From Clonostachys chloroleuca (lineage: Eukaryota; Ascomycota; Sordariomycetes; Hypocreales; Bionectriaceae), in contig JBANAY010000004.1 in assembly GCA_037952775.1 (NCBI GenBank), positions 7,316,001 to 7,380,000 on the forward strand: a stretch of DNA of 64,000 bases, in the 5' to 3' direction. Both the position numbers and the translations under genes were made by a program. Positions 11,368 through 23,392 of this stretch are shown here, piece after piece. Within the stretch, counting starts at the first letter, position 1; every line of letters starts with the position of its first letter. The notes under the pieces are model-generated. The model had not been told where the DNA came from. It made no database searches and worked only from the letters and a program-made list of their open reading frames with translations.

Positions 11368-12488
11368 ATGTCCAAGGGCACTGTACTCGTAAGTTGACGA
11401 TGCTCATCTGCAAAAAATTATGAAGCGCACAGCTCTAATACAGGAGAACGGGATAAGATTACCGGAGCTTCTGGCTTCCTGGGAAGCCACATTGCTGCCC
11501 GTCTGATTGATCAGGGGTACAAAATCAGGGCTACATTCCGCAGCGAGTCAAAGAGCCAGCTGTTCCGAAACGTACTCGGCGGCAAAAATATCGAGACATG
11601 CATCGTGGCAGACATCACAGCCCCTGGCGCCTTTATGGAAGCCATTGTAGGCGCTGACTTTGTCATCCACACAGCCTCTCCTTTCACCTTCAAGGTTACA
11701 GACATCAAGAAGGATTTGATTCAACCCGCAGTGGAGGGCACCGCCCGTATGCTCGAAGCCATTGCCTCCAGCAGCACTGTGAAGCGTCTAGTGCTCACAT
11801 CGTCGTTTGCGGCCGTTGTGGACCCAACAAAGGGACCACGGGCTGGATATGCGTACACAGGTGTGTCAATACGTTGCATTTACATACATAAATTTGACCA
11901 AGGTCTATGCTAAACCCCGGAGCAGAGGAGGACTGGAACCCGATGACGCCAGAAAAGGCACTGGAGAACAACCTCTTTGGGTACCAGGCCAGCAAAACAT
12001 TCGCGGAAAAGGCCGCATGGGACTTCATCAAATCCAGTGCTGGAAATGAGAAGACACCTTCGCTCGTCACAATCTGCCCTCCAATGATTTTTGGACCCGC
12101 CCACCCAGCCTCGGGTATCACCAAGGATGCCCTCAATGAATCCTCAGCGCAACTACTCAACGCCGTGACCAGCGCAGACTCCGCACCCACAAGGATGCCA
12201 GTGTTTGTTGACGTTCGAGATGTCGCCCAGGCGCATGTCGACGCCTTGGATGTCGCCAAAATCCCCAATAGTGAGCGCTTTGTTGTCTGTGCTGGTAATT
12301 TTACCTGGGCGGCCATTAAGGAGATTTACGAGAGTGGCCCCGCCTCGGCGCAGAGCATGTCTCCGGCCGATGACTATTATTCCATCAGGGCCAAGAAAAT
12401 TGAGGACATGATGGGAATTAAATGGATTAGCCTTCAGTCATCTGTCAAAGATGCTCTACATAGTCTAGGCGTAAAGTCCAAGATATGA
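11368..12488 (+). CDS. Extended SDR, dihydroflavonol reductase/GRE2-like NADPH reductase
   Basis: It is expected to be a cytosolic NADPH-dependent carbonyl/aldehyde reductase. There are three exons: 11368-11388, 11458-11860 and 11926-12488, exactly 329 codons (328 aa). The cofactor-binding glycine motif TGASGFLG is at residues 9-16 and is completed only when the first 69-bp intron is removed. The family marker HTASPF and the active-site YQASK (Tyr-x3-Lys) are present, as is the segment CPPMIFGPAHP seen in cinnamoyl-CoA/dihydroflavonol reductase-like proteins. The protein appears intact. A short dispersed repeat begins nine bases after the stop codon. The substrate cannot be told from sequence. 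Confidence 0.9.
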
Positions 12489-12497
12489 TAGCAACTT

Positions 12498-12615
12498 AGT
12501 AGTAAGTGAGAGAGCTATACAGTTATGCGGCGGCTACTGAAAAGAAAAGGGGGGGGGGTTCCCAAACAACAAGAATTCATCAACTTGACACTATATCCAG
12601 TATCACAACACATTA
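12498..12615. repeat. Dispersed short element, copy A1
   Basis: This 118-bp sequence recurs at 39969-40083 at roughly 85% identity by eye. Both copies start AGTAGTAAGTGAGAGAGCTA and end CACATTA. The copies differ mostly by A/G and C/T transitions and in a purine run (here ten G in a row at 12549-12558). Unlike the other copy, no flanking duplication is visible here. Confidence 0.8.
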
Positions 12616-13819
12616 GATTTCAGCTTTTTCGCCCGGTTACGAGGCTTATGCGGGGCCGTATATAAGGTTCAACATCAACAATGCTGTGCCCAGCAATGAC
12701 TCTTTCGTCGACATGACTCCTTTCATGGACCTTAAGATGCTGGCTTTCATCTATCTAAAGGGCGCCATCTCTGGCCTTAATGAACTGCTCAGCTCAAGTC
12801 CATATCGACAATCCGCCTGCCAATCGCTGCTCACAGACAAGTCAAGTGTCCCACATCGCTACCTTCGTCGTCAGTCAAATCAGTCAACTCCCACACATGG
12901 CTACTCAGTCCAATCAATCGAGTCCTTATTAGAATCGCACGTCGCTGCGCACACTCAAGTCTCAAACATCCCACCGAGCCTGCGTCTCGGCAGATCTGCT
13001 CAACCACACATACAGCGAACCTCGACATCAGTGCATCTCAAAAAGGACAACAAGATGGCAAAGAAGAAGCCAAAGGGAAACAGCAGATAATAGCAGTAGC
13101 ACCTGCTATTAAAAATATCTACACGAGTTTCGTCACAATGGCTCTCATTCAAAAAGGCTCAACTCCGCGACAAAACAATTGTCATTCGTAGAATCCCATG
13201 AAACAACAAACCCGTGTGTGAACAGCAAGGCTTACGAGCAATCAATAGTCTGCTCCAGCCTCTGGTACGTTGAGAGTGTCGGAAGCATCTAATGGAAAGG
13301 ATGAAAGGAGGAGACAGGGATAACGAGGCTGTCTGAAGGCCTCTCTCCCTTCACTGCGTAGAAGCGTAGGCATCATTTCACTAATACTTTTCGCTGTTGT
13401 AGGATAGGCGTTTCTTCTGCAGCAGTCAATATCTACCCGCCATATAATCATCCTCCACGCATGATTGACATCAATACCTGGTAATCGCATTATTGAACCA
13501 TAAACTCATGATTGATAATAGTTCTGACTCTATGATCCAATGCTAAATTAGCCCAATTAATCCCTTGCCTATGCTGCTGCCGCCATGTATCATGTAGATC
13601 GCGAGATAGGCGGCGGTGGCGGGCGGCGGCAACGGCGGGAAGCGCTCGAGGCGCCCAAGATGATCATGTTTCGGCGGCTCCCATGACTTGCATCAAACAC
13701 TTCAGCTATAGAAAGCGCCGATGCTTCATCTCATTCACAGCACCATTAGAACCCAACACTCTCTTATCCGTGCAACCAGCTCATCACTTGGTCAATATCA
13801 CACAGCAAACCCTGCAACC
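12616..13819. other. Intergenic; weak small open frame only
   Basis: An open frame runs 12686-13090 (plus), but its first ATG is at 12713 and would encode about 125 residues of low-complexity Ser/Gln-rich protein with a Lys-rich tail. There is no recognised domain, so I do not call it as a gene. A GGCGG-rich stretch near 13605-13640 lies in the promoter area of the amine oxidase. Confidence 0.45.
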
Positions 13820-16003
13820 ATGTCGCGCCCTCACCCCCTACACTCAATAACAGCAGAGGAGATTACCAAGGCCTCCACTTTGCTCAAAGCCATTCTCCGG
13901 GAGAGACATGGGCCCGACTTCAAGTTCAGGTTCAAGAATGTCAGCGTCCAGGAACCCCCCAAGACCCTGCTTCTGCCATACCTGGACGCCGAGGCCGCCG
14001 GCGTTGATACCAGGTACAGACCATTCGTCCCCCGTTGCGCGGACATTGTGTGGACGTCCAGCAACGAGCGAACACTCTGCCAGAGCACCATTAGCCTCGA
14101 TAGCTTTACTGAAGTTGGGCGGATCCAGGCTGCTCCTGGGCAGCATTCATCTCTGGACAGGTCAGTCCCCCCGTATCACTTAGTCAAAGCCTTCCATAAT
14201 GTTAACATGAATAAACATGAAGAGATGAAATGCGCAAATCAGCACGCAAAATATTAGATGATGATATTGTCAAAGAGGCTATCAAGAAGCTTAAGCTCCC
14301 AGAGTCATGTGTCGTCCAGTGCGATTGCTGGCCGTATGGTGCTGATCGTGACTCAACACCGGAAACTCACAAGTACATCCAGGGTCTTCTCTACGCCCGT
14401 GCCCCCAACGGACACCCTGAGAGCAATCAGTACTCCTTTCCCCTACCATTCTCCCCTGTTCTTGACATCTTTGAGGATAAGATTGTGCGTCTAGAGCCTC
14501 TTGCTTCGGGTGGTAAGGGGGACGGCCTCAAGTATTACACTGCCGGAGAAGAGCCCATGGCGCACTGTGCAGAGAATGAGTATTACCCTGGATTGCAGAG
14601 CTTGAAAGCGCGCGATGATGTGAAGCCATTACACGTTGAACAGCCTGAGGGACCCTCGTTCACAGTCACCGATACCAACTGTGTGTCGTGGCAAAAATGG
14701 AGGATCAGGGTCGGCTTCAACTACCGAGAAGGCTTGACCTTGCATGATATCAGATACGGCGGCCGTCCCATGTTCTACCGTCTGAGCATCAGCGAGATGA
14801 CAGTTCCTTACGGAGGTATGTGCATCACCCTCTATCCATTTTCAAGCGACTAACCATTCGGCCGTTAGACCCCCGTAGCCCCTTTCATAGAAAGCAGGCT
14901 TTCGATCTTGGTGACGCCGGTGCCGGAAGCACAGCAAACAACCTGGCGCTGGGGTGTGATTGCCTTGGAACGATCAAGTACTTTGGGGGTGGCTTAACAA
15001 TGAGGACGGTGAGCCAGTCGAGGCAGGCAACGTCATCTGTCTCCATGAGCAAGACGGCGGTATTGGCTGGAAGCACACCAACCACCGAACGCAGGGTGTG
15101 GCCATCACGAGGGCAAGGAACCTCATCTTCCAGAGCATCCTGACGGTAGGAAACTATGAGTACATCTTCGCGTGGATCTTTTGGCAAAACGGCAACATCG
15201 AGATGGAGACGCGCGCGACTGGCATTCTCTCAACCTCGCTGATCGACCCCGGCAAGACATCTGAATGGGGCAATGTCGTTTCGCCTGGTGTCTTGGCTGC
15301 AAATCACCAGCATCTTTTCTCGCTGCGTGTCGATCCGATGCTTGACGGGCACAACAACTCCTTGATTCAGGAAGAGTCAATCTCAGTGCCACAGTCAGAG
15401 GATGAGAACCCTCACGGCAACGCATGGCGCGTGGTCAAGACACCTTTTGCTAAGTCAGGATTTGCCGACGCCTCCCCCTTCACCAACCGCTGCTTCAAGA
15501 TTGTCAACGAGTCCGTACGCAATCCAGTCTCAGGCAACCCCGTCGGCTTCAAGCTCGTACCGCAGCCATGCCAGTTGCTGCTCGCAGGCCAGAAATCTGT
15601 TGTCCGCAAACGAGCCCGCTTTGCCGAGCATCACATGTGGGTAACGCGCTACCGAGATGGCGATCTGTGGGCGGGCGGCAGGTGGACGAATCAGTCACTC
15701 CAAGAGACCGATGGCGTTGCAGACTACGCATCCAGGGATGAAGACGTGCGGGATCAGGATATTGTGATTTGGCATACCTTTGGTATGACCCATAACCCCA
15801 GAGTGGAGGATTTTCCCGTGATGCCTGTGGAAGTTTCGACCATTTCCCTGAAGCCGGCCGACTTCTTCACTGCGAACCCTGCGCTCGACGTGCCCCAGAG
15901 CACGCAGGCAGTGAATAAGAGCACGCTGGTGGTGCAGTCGCATCCAGCTGTCAGCCACAAACCATCTCCTTCGTCGACTGGATGCTGCCATGCAAGGTTG
16001 TAA
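13820..16003 (+). CDS. Copper amine oxidase (topaquinone type), with apparent 1-base frameshift
   Basis: It oxidises primary amines to aldehydes, releasing ammonia and H2O2. The exons are 13820-14160, 14223-14815 and 14869-16003. The topaquinone site T-V-G-N-Y-E-Y, the catalytic-base segment AFDLGDAGAG and the copper ligands HQH and G-M-T-H-N-P-R are all present. The C-terminus reads ...H-A-R-L, a PTS1-type signal suggesting peroxisomes. An in-frame Met at 13721 would add 33 residues; 13820 fits better. The exons total 2069 nt, one short of 690 codons. The frame slips at the G5 run 14985-14989, between I-K-Y-F and G-W-L-N-N, where no intron fits. Everything else is conserved, so a missing base in the assembly is likelier than a dead gene. 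Confidence 0.85.
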
Positions 16004-17017
16004 GCCTCGGGCTTCCTCAATAGCGTGTGTCCCAGGGAGTTTTTAGACTTGCGGTGACCGTCAATATTAGACTGAGTTTAGACAATTTTAGGCACAATTT
16101 ATCCATTGTTATTGTTAAACAGTTCTTTTTTGTTGTAACCAGTAACCTGCCTCTACTCGCCGTGGCATCCCTCCTTGAACATTAACTGTTCGGTAGTCAC
16201 TAGTATAGTTCCTGTTTCTTGTAGTAGAGAAAGGGAGCATGTATTTAAACAGCTCCTGCATCAAGTTAAAGGAAAATATGATTTGTTTTATCCTTATAGA
16301 GCTATTCAGAATGTCTAGAGAAGCAAGGGATATCTGGCGGAAATTATACAGCTTTGCGGGAGTCAGCCCAAACCTCGCCTAAAAGTCTAGTGCAGGTACA
16401 ATAAGCTCGAAATTCAGCTGTTCCACATTAGCAACATCTCACGGCTACCCTAGAACGCCCCGTCCATGTCATGCACGTAGGTCAAAAATTCCCCCTATCC
16501 TCATCAATTCAATCTACCGAACGTAAATAATGGCTGTAGGCTACTTTTGATAATAATATCGACTATTGATAGATGGTGATCGCCTTCGAGCAAATGCACT
16601 CAACCGACTCAGCCGAGATACGAAAAAGCGAGATGCAAGTACCAACTGACAGTAGCTGACTCAGCCAGCCCCTGAAATTAGCGCTGTGCCTTCTGCGTGA
16701 ACTTTCCCACAGCACTTGGCTGCACCGATAAACGGTGCTAACGAGGTGTCCCAGCGCTGTTTTCGGGCCTCTGCCGTCGGTCTTAGCGCATGTCTCCACT
16801 GTAGAGACTCAGCTGAACTGTGCCAAGCAATTTGTCCTACCTGGGCGCCTTCAGCTGAACGAGAAGTACGTGTGATTAATTAAGAACGAAATTGCCCGTC
16901 GATTCGTCCATCTTAGTCTCTGCTCATACCTTCTCCACTAGCCATTCACTCCCGGAAGCTTAGAGTTGTGAGAAGAGAGGAAAACAGCCAACGTCAGCCA
17001 GTCTCGTCCGTCCAGCA
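16004..17017. other. Intergenic, nothing recognised
   Basis: This 1-kb gap holds the 3' flank of the amine oxidase and the promoter of the ankyrin gene. A minus-strand open frame at 16563-16799 has no recognisable features. Confidence 0.55.
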
Positions 17018-20000
17018 ATGGCTCACAAACCACTTCCGGAGCTACCAGCTCCCATTATCGAGCTGCCCAAATATATTTCCCAGCATCCAGAGAAGCCCGT
17101 GGCCAAGATCCTCGAGTCCTATCGCCAATATGAGGCTGGCTCCGATCATTGTTTGCACAGGATCGTAAGAATCCTGTCCTCCAAGACCCTCATGTCAATG
17201 TGCTGCCTCTCTTCACCAACGACACCAAATCAATCTCTACTCGCGCCAGGGATCTGTCCACCGAGTCAGTGGAGGAAAAGTCCAGATATATCATGCCCTT
17301 GGCAGAGGACAAGCGCCGTGCGAATGGATCCCCGGCCACGGTTTCAGACCTTTCTGAGTTCCAGAAGAATTTCAACGTCTTCTCAGAGTCGTCGCTGGCC
17401 GAGATGAATTGGGATAATGTTGTGGCAGCAGGCTCATCGGTTGTAAATTGTCTGCTGCCTGTTCCCGAAGAGTACAAAATGCCCAAGCGTAAACTGCGAG
17501 AGTATTATCACGAAAAGTTCTGTCCCGCGTCGGATGTTGATCTCTTCCTTTACGGTCTGACGCCCGAGGGTGCAATCGAGAAAATCAAGCAGATTGAGCA
17601 AGCGGTGCGGGATGTTCTCCTGAATGAGGTGACAGTGGTTCGCACCAAGTATGCCATCACCATCGCCAGCCAATACCCAGTGCGGCATATACAGGTAGTT
17701 TCATACCCAGCTTCAAGTTAAGAGCCTGATAGAGACTTGTTAACGACAGAAATAGATTGTGTTGAGGGTCTATAGCTCAGTCAGTGAAATTCTGACTGGC
17801 TTCGACATCGACGCCGCGGGTGGTGCCTACGACGGCCAGCAAGTCTACGTCACACCCCGTGCCTTGGGTAGCTTCATAACCCAGATCAACCATATCGATT
17901 TGACCCGTCGAAGCCCTTCATATGAGAATCGCTTGTCCAAGTACTCCCATCGAAACTTCGAAGTCTATTGGCCGGATCTTGACCGATCACGTGTTGATCC
18001 TACCATCTTCGAGAGAAGCTTCCAGAGAACACTCGGATTGGCGCGTCTTCTGGTTCTCGAGAGCTTGCCATCCACCTCGGCCCGGCAGGATTATCTAAAT
18101 AAACGACGTCGGGAGCGTGGGCGGCCAATCGTACAGCAGAACCGATTCAAGCTGGGGGAAGGCAACCTCAAGGATGATTATGAGGACGAGGTCGCTGACT
18201 GGCTATCATCTGAGGAGGTCAGCAATTATCATACCTTCTCCGTGCCGTACGGTCAGAGGTTCGACGCCAAGCGGATCGAAAAACTTTGCTACACACGAGA
18301 TCTTCTACTCAATGCCGAATGGAATCAAAATGACAAACGGGAGGTTTATCTCCATCGACATCCCGCCTTCTTCGGCCGTGTTGAGGATATTGTCGAGGAT
18401 TGCTGCGGATATTGCCCCGAACCTGTCACAGATGAGGAGAAGGAGGTTGCGGAGAGGGAATCGCAGATCTCTATATCTGGAAAGATCTCGTTTTTGACTG
18501 ATGACCCTGGTCGTCAGCAAATAGGGTCCTTCAACCCGCTTACAGAGAAGGACTGGACCGATATGGCGTATATCGGGGACACTGCACGTCTTTGCCAATC
18601 CATTGTCGATGGCCAAGTTGATGAAATTAAAGGATGGATCTCACAGCTAGATGCCGATATCAATAAACGGGACTATACTGGACGAACACCACTACATTTG
18701 GCGGTCACTTCATCGACCCCGGACGTGGTACGGTGTCTGGTAGAAAACGGCGCTCGCATCACCGCTCGGTTAGCTGACGGTCGAACAGCGCTTCATCTAG
18801 CGGCCGCTCGTAACAGCACCGAAATAATTAAGATCCTCTTGGACAAGAGCGCCGAGAATGAGGAGGCCGATGCGGATCGGGTGGAGAAGAAGCGCCGAGA
18901 CGCAAAGTCGGGCAAGTCGGATCGTGATGGGGATACCGAGATGCAAGATGACCAAGAGGACCGGGTTGACATGGATGACGAGGAGCAAGGCCTGATAGAT
19001 ACTGGGGAAGAAGAAAACGACGAGGTAGACGACGGCGCCAGTTCCAATGAAGTCGACATGGATGAGGATGAAGGTGAGGAAGACGGAGATTCTGACGGAG
19101 AACTCATCAACTCCGAAGATAGTGATGATGGAGCGCCAACGGAGACGACAGGATCGTTTGTTAAACTGAAGCGCGTCACCGAATCTATTGACCGCCTTGC
19201 CCTCGAGGAATCCGATGAGGGCCCGGACTACTACGATATCGATGTTCTGGCATGGGATGTTCCCTGCTCGCCGCTGCACTTGGCAATTGCAGGAGGTCAC
19301 GAAGATGCTGTCAAATCCCTTTGTGACTATGGCGCCGACTCGATTCTCCCTGTGAAGTTCCTGACCCAGATCGACGATGACCAGACTGCCGCGATCCTGA
19401 CGCTGACACTCGCCCTCTCTCTACCTTCGGAGCAAGCCATCTCCATGACGAAGTTGCTCCTCAGTCTTGGCGCCATATCATCACAGGCCGATGCCAACGG
19501 GGCTACTGCGTTTCACCGATTCGTAGAAACTGGTAGGAAGGATATGGTCGACACCCTGCTTCAGCAAGACAGGGCAGGAGTAAAGATGGCCATCAACCAC
19601 ATGGTGATGGCTGGTTCCAGCTGGGACCCCGAAGCTATAGCTCCTCTACACTCAGCTGTCGAACGAGGAGACTCCATTCTTGTCTTGAAACTTCTCAATG
19701 CCGGGGCTGAGGTAACCGTCAAGTTTGATGCGTGGCTCAAGGCTGCCAAAACATCTGCAAGGATATCCTCTGAACTGGGCACCTTTGACACCAATCAGAA
19801 ATTGTATCGCAAGTTGCTGCAGCCTCTGTTTGCTGCTGTGCAGGCTGACAACCACGAGGCGGCTGTCAAAATCTTGGAGTCGGGCGCCGATCCAAATTCG
19901 CTGGACGCAGAGACGCTCGAGCTATTGGAAGACGAGTTTAACCGTCGATATTACACAGGCATGTCGATCTTGAACACTGTGGAGTCTCGAATCGGTAAAC

Positions 20001-22892
20001 TCCAGTCCAAGTTGAAGATGGCGGAGCGAGCTCTTCACAGAGAGAAGCCAGAGAAGGCCCCTGGAATGGAAGAGTACCTTGATAAGTTTGATCCAGACAC
20101 CTATAGACACTGGGCTGCTAGCCTAGAGATTTCTTCCCGAGACAGGAGCTGCAAAACCCGCATGGAGCAGTACGAACAATACCTTAAAGGCCGCAACTCA
20201 GTAAGGGATGCGGAGGAGGTAGACCGCCTGCGGGGACTAATCGCCGGTTTTACTGATCTAAAGGAGATTTTGATTTCAAGGGGGGCTAAAACTTTTGCTG
20301 AGCTTCATCCCAATATAAAAACAAGAGAGGAGACTCCTCCAATGTCTCCCACTCCTAGCGTAGAGGATTACGCAGAGGCAATAGGGCACTCCATTTCCTT
20401 TTACGGTGACAACACTATAACGGAGAAGCGACGGGAGGGGTACATTCAATTGTGAGTTAACAATCTCAACATGGTCCTCTCAATTTACTAACTTGCAATC
20501 TCTAGGATGGAAGCAGCCTTCACCGGTAACCTGGACAAGGTAAAATCACTGACAATGCAAGCATGGGGCGCTGAACAGGACGAGCCACCTCTGCTGGCAA
20601 GTATCCGAGACACTGCAGACAATGGGCCTTTCTCCCTCGCCTTTTTCCGTGGTCATCATGAAGTTGCCAAGGCTATTCTAGAGATTGTCAGGGCTCAATG
20701 GTCGCCAAAGAAGCAGAAAAGGACGTACAGGATGAAAGGCGATCATAGCGATGACGAGGATGAGGAGGAAGAGGAAAACAGCGAGGATGAGGGCGATGAA
20801 GATGGCTCCGACAATGAGCCAGCTATCGTGGGCGAGAACCTGGATGAGAACTATACCCTCGATGACCTCGGCCAGCTAACAGTAGTCAAGTGCCATGTCA
20901 CTCCTAGCAAAATCCTCGAGGAGAAATGGAAAAAGCCGATTCTGCACGGTGGCATCCCCGAAGATGTCAAATCTCATACGATGTTTCAGCACTGTGTTGT
21001 GGACAACGACGTGGCCAGTCTAAATATCCTCATTGACATCGCTCAGTACTGGGCCAGTCAGACGCTCGATGATGCTGAAGAGGAAGAGGCCCACGGTGTC
21101 TTCAGGTTACCGGAGCTGGAATACAGAGACGCTATTCAAAAGGGGCACACGGAGCTGGCCAGCCTGATGATCAAACGCACTGGCGCGGGCATCCCACTTC
21201 ACAGTTTCATCAAAGGCTCTGGTATCAAGCTGGACCAAAAGCACAAGTTCTACCAAGGTCTTACCGTCTACGGAAAGAAGAGGTAAGTATCACTCAACTG
21301 AATAACTGAAACGAACGATCGAAAGCAAAAGGCTAACACACACGCAGGAAAGATTGGGCGAATAAGGGTCGCAATATGATCTCCAGGGCAAGCGGCCTGA
21401 AGACCCCTCCGCTGCTCTATGCTGCTCTTGGTGGATCATTCGAGAGCGTCCAATTCTTCCTCAGCGATGTTCCTCATCGCCTATATACCGAATTCTCAAA
21501 GACTGAGACGGCGTTGCTTGATCCTAGAATTCAGCATCTAACGCAACAGCAAGGCGCATTCGACCGGGCTGTTGGGAAATGGCTTGGCATTGATGGTGAG
21601 TCTAATTGCTTGTGATATTGCGCATCCAGATCACTGAGACTGACGCTCAACTTTTTTATTTTAATCCAGCCGACTTCATCATTCATTGTGCAATAGTATC
21701 CCCTCCAAAGGAACGTCAAACCGAGCTATTGCATTACCTCATCAGGACTTGTCCCAGTGCCTTAGAAAAGAAGGATTCAAAAGGAAATACGCCTCTGATG
21801 AACGCTGCCTTTCTCGGCCATGTTCCCTTTGTGAAGATCCTCATCGAGGCCAACGCTGACCAATCAGTTCGCAACTCCAACGGGGAAAATATACTACATC
21901 GTGCTTTGGACGAAAGCCCCAAAGCGGGCAACTTTCGGTCATTCCTGGAGCTTCTAGATCCAGTTTTACTTGGGCATCTGTTCTTGCAGCGCAAGAATCT
22001 GTCTGAGGACGGAAGCAACCCCGTCCATTCCTGGATATCGAAGGTCTCCGGCTCGAAGTACGAGCAGGAGAGCTCGGACAGCTACTTCTTCTATGGCAGG
22101 CCGGAAGAAGACTACGATACCGAGGAATCTTCTGCTTCCTACAAAGATGACAAGCCGGGCCTAGTTGAGATGTTGCGTCTTCTCCTTGAATCCTGCAAGG
22201 GCGAGGGGCTGGAAATGTTCAATGGTGCTGGAGATATATGTCTCCATACAGCCGTTATGAATCGCCAGCTGGCCATCACCAAGACACTGATTGAGTTCAA
22301 GCCGAGTTTGATATACAGGGAAAACGCGGTCGGTCGTACCCCTCTCGAAGTCGCTCAGGATATCGTTACAGCCAGCAAGTTGGCCCGGCCGCGACAAATT
22401 GAGCTGTCCCGCCTCGAACCAGGGGACAGAAAGGCCCCATTTGAGTTTGGTGATCGAAACGCTACTCCTGTTCCTTCCCCTGGTAGAAGCGGCGAATCTC
22501 GAGCTGCGGCTGTGAATGCCGAGAAGCTTGGGGTCACTGAGAAATACAGCGAAAGGGTTCTTGCTAGAATTACGTGGGAGGTTGGCTTAGGTGGCACGTC
22601 TGTCAAGCCGTCCAAGGAACTGACAAAAAGGTTGAGTAAGGCTGTCATTCTAGACCTTTGTGCCACCGGTGCGAACAACAATCAGATGAAGCGTCGACTA
22701 GTTTCTCTGGATGAGGCCAACGATGTGGCAAGAAGGTTGGGCGAAATGAAGGCTCGAGCCGCCAAAGAAAAACAAAACAATAAGAGCAATGACAACGCAG
22801 AGGAGGATGAAAACAAAGCGCCCTCTACTGAAGAGGCCATCATGTTCCAGTTGGAAAATGCGAGGCGTTGGTCGAAAGCTCTGGAAGACTAG
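17018..22892 (+). CDS. Very large ankyrin-repeat protein with nucleotidyltransferase-like N-terminal region
   Basis: The exons are 17018-17694, 17756-20451, 20506-21282, 21348-21595 and 21670-22892, about 1,873 aa. Ankyrin units are plain (for example TGRTPLHLA and DGRTALHLAAARNSTEI), in at least three clusters split by long acidic linkers (around 18,880-19,130 and 20,745-20,815). Residues about 130-330 form a conserved non-ankyrin region containing A-A-G-S-S-V and SDVDLFLYG, which resemble the G-S and D-x-D motifs of polymerase-beta-fold nucleotidyltransferases, followed by S-P-S-Y-E-N-R-L-S-K-Y. The cellular role is unknown to me. The exons total 5,621 nt, one short of a whole number of codons; the frame slips near 17135-17142, between Y-E-A and L-R-S-L-F-A-Q. 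Confidence 0.85.
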
Positions 22893-23392
22893 ATGGTCGA
22901 ATTTGCAACTATTTCTGTTGAGAGTTGTGTATTGAATTGTAGAATTTAGTTTTCTGTCCCCTTCAAGACCAGACTCGTGCCATATTTGGGTGTTTGACTC
23001 CTTTCATTGCCTTCCAACTTCTCTCGTCCACCGCTATCAATATATTTGAGCCACCACATGAGTCTCGTTCTTGCAGACCTGGCGGTTCTTTTGGTGATAG
23101 TTAAATTGAAACCGGTTAGTGACAATTTGCTCTGAAAAAAGTTTCAACTAAGATACCCTCCTATCATTATTTGAGGTTAGCGGGTGATGCTCACGGAGTT
23201 TAAATGCCAGTCGCCGAAGTGAGAACACGACGTCATCCTCTCGTGATCCTCCGCGATTGCGACGAACCCCGTCTTAAGTTTTACGGCTCCGCATCAATCA
23301 AATGAGAGAGTCTGCTTTGGAGCAACTGCCTTCAAAGGGGCGAATATATATGATATCTAGCTTCATGATCTTGACCAGGCTGTTGAAGAACG
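22893..23392. other. Intergenic, nothing recognised
   Basis: This 500-bp region separates the ankyrin gene from the potassium channel. No coding or structured element is seen. Confidence 0.55.

Noticed and set aside
12686..13090. 134-codon open frame
   Set aside because: It has no ATG at its start, low complexity and no domain or splice structure.
17099..17161. Intron in the ankyrin gene to explain the frame slip
   Set aside because: The donor (GTGGCC) is poor and removal would delete the Y-R-Q-Y-E-A segment, which reads as genuine coding.
18793..19300. Long Ser-rich minus-strand frames inside the ankyrin gene
   Set aside because: They mirror the acidic repeats of the sense strand; shadows.
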